Shown here: positions 5,255 to 6,169 of the stretch, piece after piece
Layout: every line of letters begins with the position of its first letter
Numbering within the stretch: the stretch's first letter is position 1
DNA from: Methanosarcinales archaeon
Lineage (GTDB): Archaea; Halobacteriota; Methanosarcinia; Methanosarcinales; Methanocomedenaceae
Assembly (NCBI GenBank): GCA_030666885.1
Contig: DAOUWY010000122.1
Span: 1-6,169, forward strand
DNA: 6,169 bases
Direction of reading: 5' to 3'
Position numbers and translations under genes: made by a program
The notes under the pieces: model-generated
What the model was told of the DNA's origin: nothing
Databases searched by the model: none
The model's input: only the letters and a program-made list of their open reading frames with translations

Positions 5255-6055
5255 ATGGTAAACAGAATACTGAAAATACTTCTCCTGAGCGCCCTGATAA
5301 TGATGGCATTCACTTCAAACGGATGCCTGGAAAGTAAAGAACCGAAACAATTTGTGGTTGAACCAGGTGATTTTTCTGAGTATGAATTCACAGTGCCTGA
5401 AGGCAACTTCATCAATTCCTCTACATTTTTTGTGTATCCGAACAAGACAGTAAGGGTTATCTACACTGTTGTGAACGCACCAAGGCTGGAGGTAGTGTTG
5501 CCAAAAGATATTTCAGGTGTTAAGTCTGAAAAGGAACCAGGGATCGATAATCTGGTGGTCATTGGCAATACCGGCAGCTCAACGGTCTTTTCAGGTATTA
5601 ATGAATTTTCAAATATCTCCTACAATGTATCATATTCTGAATCCAGTGTAAATAAAAAGATACAGTTCGAATTTGCCAAAACCATCAATGGTTATGTCGC
5701 GTATACTTATTCCTGGGAACAAGGCCAGTTATATCATATTCTTTCCAGGAACGAGACTGTCAACGTGGTGCTGCCACAGGATTATGATACAGGCAATATG
5801 ATCTTTGGCTTACCCAAACCAAAACCAGACACCAAACGATTAGATGACCGGAACAGGATATGGCTGGTCTGGGATAATCCCAATCCGAAACATCGGTTCA
5901 TCCATGTAAAATATTACAAGTCATCACTACCTACTATAATGGGATTCGTGGGCCTGGTGCTATTGGTGGCATCTTTGGTCACGGCAATATATTTCAAAAA
6001 TGAGATACGCAAGTTACGGAAAAAACGTGAAATTATAGATAAAGATAAGGAATAA
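5255..6055 (+). CDS. Membrane-anchored lipoprotein (DUF5803-like), function unknown
   Basis: A 266-residue surface protein. Residues 1-23 form a signal peptide (NRILK then a hydrophobic core) ending in a lipobox-like TSNGC with Cys24 as the probable lipid-modified residue. Residues 25-225 form an extracytoplasmic, beta-rich domain with several N-x-S/T sites. Residues about 226-247 are a membrane helix, followed by a strongly basic tail (KLRKKR) expected inside the cell. The layout recalls archaeal DUF5803 proteins, a recollection I could not check. ATG 5255 has GGTG 10 nt upstream; an in-frame GTG at 5153 inside dacZ would bury the signal peptide and is rejected. It follows dacZ by 19 bp, so co-transcription is likely. 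A link to c-di-AMP and envelope stress is an inference from position only. Confidence 0.8.
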   Translation: MVNRILKILLLSALIMMAFTSNGCLESKEPKQFVVEPGDFSEYEFTVPEGNFINSSTFFVYPNKTVRVIYTVVNAPRLEVVLPKDISGVKSEKEPGIDNLVVIGNTGSSTVFSGINEFSNISYNVSYSESSVNKKIQFEFAKTINGYVAYTYSWEQGQLYHILSRNETVNVVLPQDYDTGNMIFGLPKPKPDTKRLDDRNRIWLVWDNPNPKHRFIHVKYYKSSLPTIMGFVGLVLLVASLVTAIYFKNEIRKLRKKREIIDKDKE

Positions 6056-6058
6056 TGA

Positions 6059-6169
6059 TCAGATCACGAACTCCATACCGTCTACACCCAGCGGCCATTC
6101 TTTGACGGCCTCATTATGGGGTGGGAATATGTGGCTTATATGGGTGAACACCACTTTTTTAGCACAGAG
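6059..6169 (-). CDS. C-terminal end of a metallo-beta-lactamase-fold hydrolase (partial)
   Basis: The last 36 residues of a gene that begins beyond the right edge of the window. The minus strand reads LCAKKVVFTHISHIFPPHNE and ends WPLGVDGMEFVI with stop TGA at 6061-6059. The pattern FTHISH, PPH and GVDGME at the very C-terminus is what I know from MBL-fold phosphodiesterase-like hydrolases (PhnP or RNase Z relatives). The earlier HxHxDH metal site lies outside the window, so substrate and exact family are unknown. Its stop lies only 3 bp from the stop of the lipoprotein gene on the other strand, a tight convergent pair. Confidence 0.65.
   Translation of the reverse strand, partial: LCAKKVVFTHISHIFPPHNEAVKEWPLGVDGMEFVI

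Overview
The window reads as a chromosomal segment of a euryarchaeon, most likely a methanogen or methane-oxidising relative of the Methanosarcinales type. Supporting signs are an archaeal DacZ-type diadenylate cyclase, a short archaeal M29-like aminopeptidase, AT-rich TATA boxes ahead of genes, and Shine-Dalgarno sites of the AGGTGAT type. The taxonomic call is inference from gene content, not from a marker gene.

Left block (2-1437, minus strand): livG and livF, the two ATP-binding subunits of a branched-chain amino acid type ABC importer, 11 bp apart. livG has no ATG, GTG or TTG in frame ahead of its Walker A motif. The only reading that keeps an intact ATPase starts at a CTG placed just after a strong AGGTGAT site. 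The permease genes livH and livM that normally lie upstream are not there.

Middle block (about 1454-3187): a low-density, AT-rich zone with debris of mobile DNA and small genes. It holds a decayed tyrosine-recombinase fragment (one nonsense codon, one frameshift), a small unknown gene broken by a -1 frameshift at a TTTCCCG heptamer, an intact 69-residue zinc-ribbon protein, a GC-rich patch of unknown origin, an orphan reading frame with a good promoter and ribosome site, and the C-terminal remnant of an IS1-family transposase. It ends in a cluster of three inverted repeats before the next gene.

Right block (3188-6055, plus strand): an M29-family aminopeptidase-like gene, then after 221 bp with its own promoter signals, dacZ (c-di-AMP synthase) followed 19 bp later by a membrane-anchored lipoprotein. 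The last two look like one operon. At the right edge (6059-6169, minus strand) is the C-terminal end of a metallo-beta-lactamase-fold hydrolase, converging on the lipoprotein gene with a 3-bp gap.

I see no RNA gene, CRISPR array or complete mobile element. The most noteworthy items are the CTG-initiated livG, the hidden integrase and IS1 remnants, the frameshift site at 1899-1905, and the dyad cluster upstream of the aminopeptidase gene. I do not see a convincing new multi-gene system.
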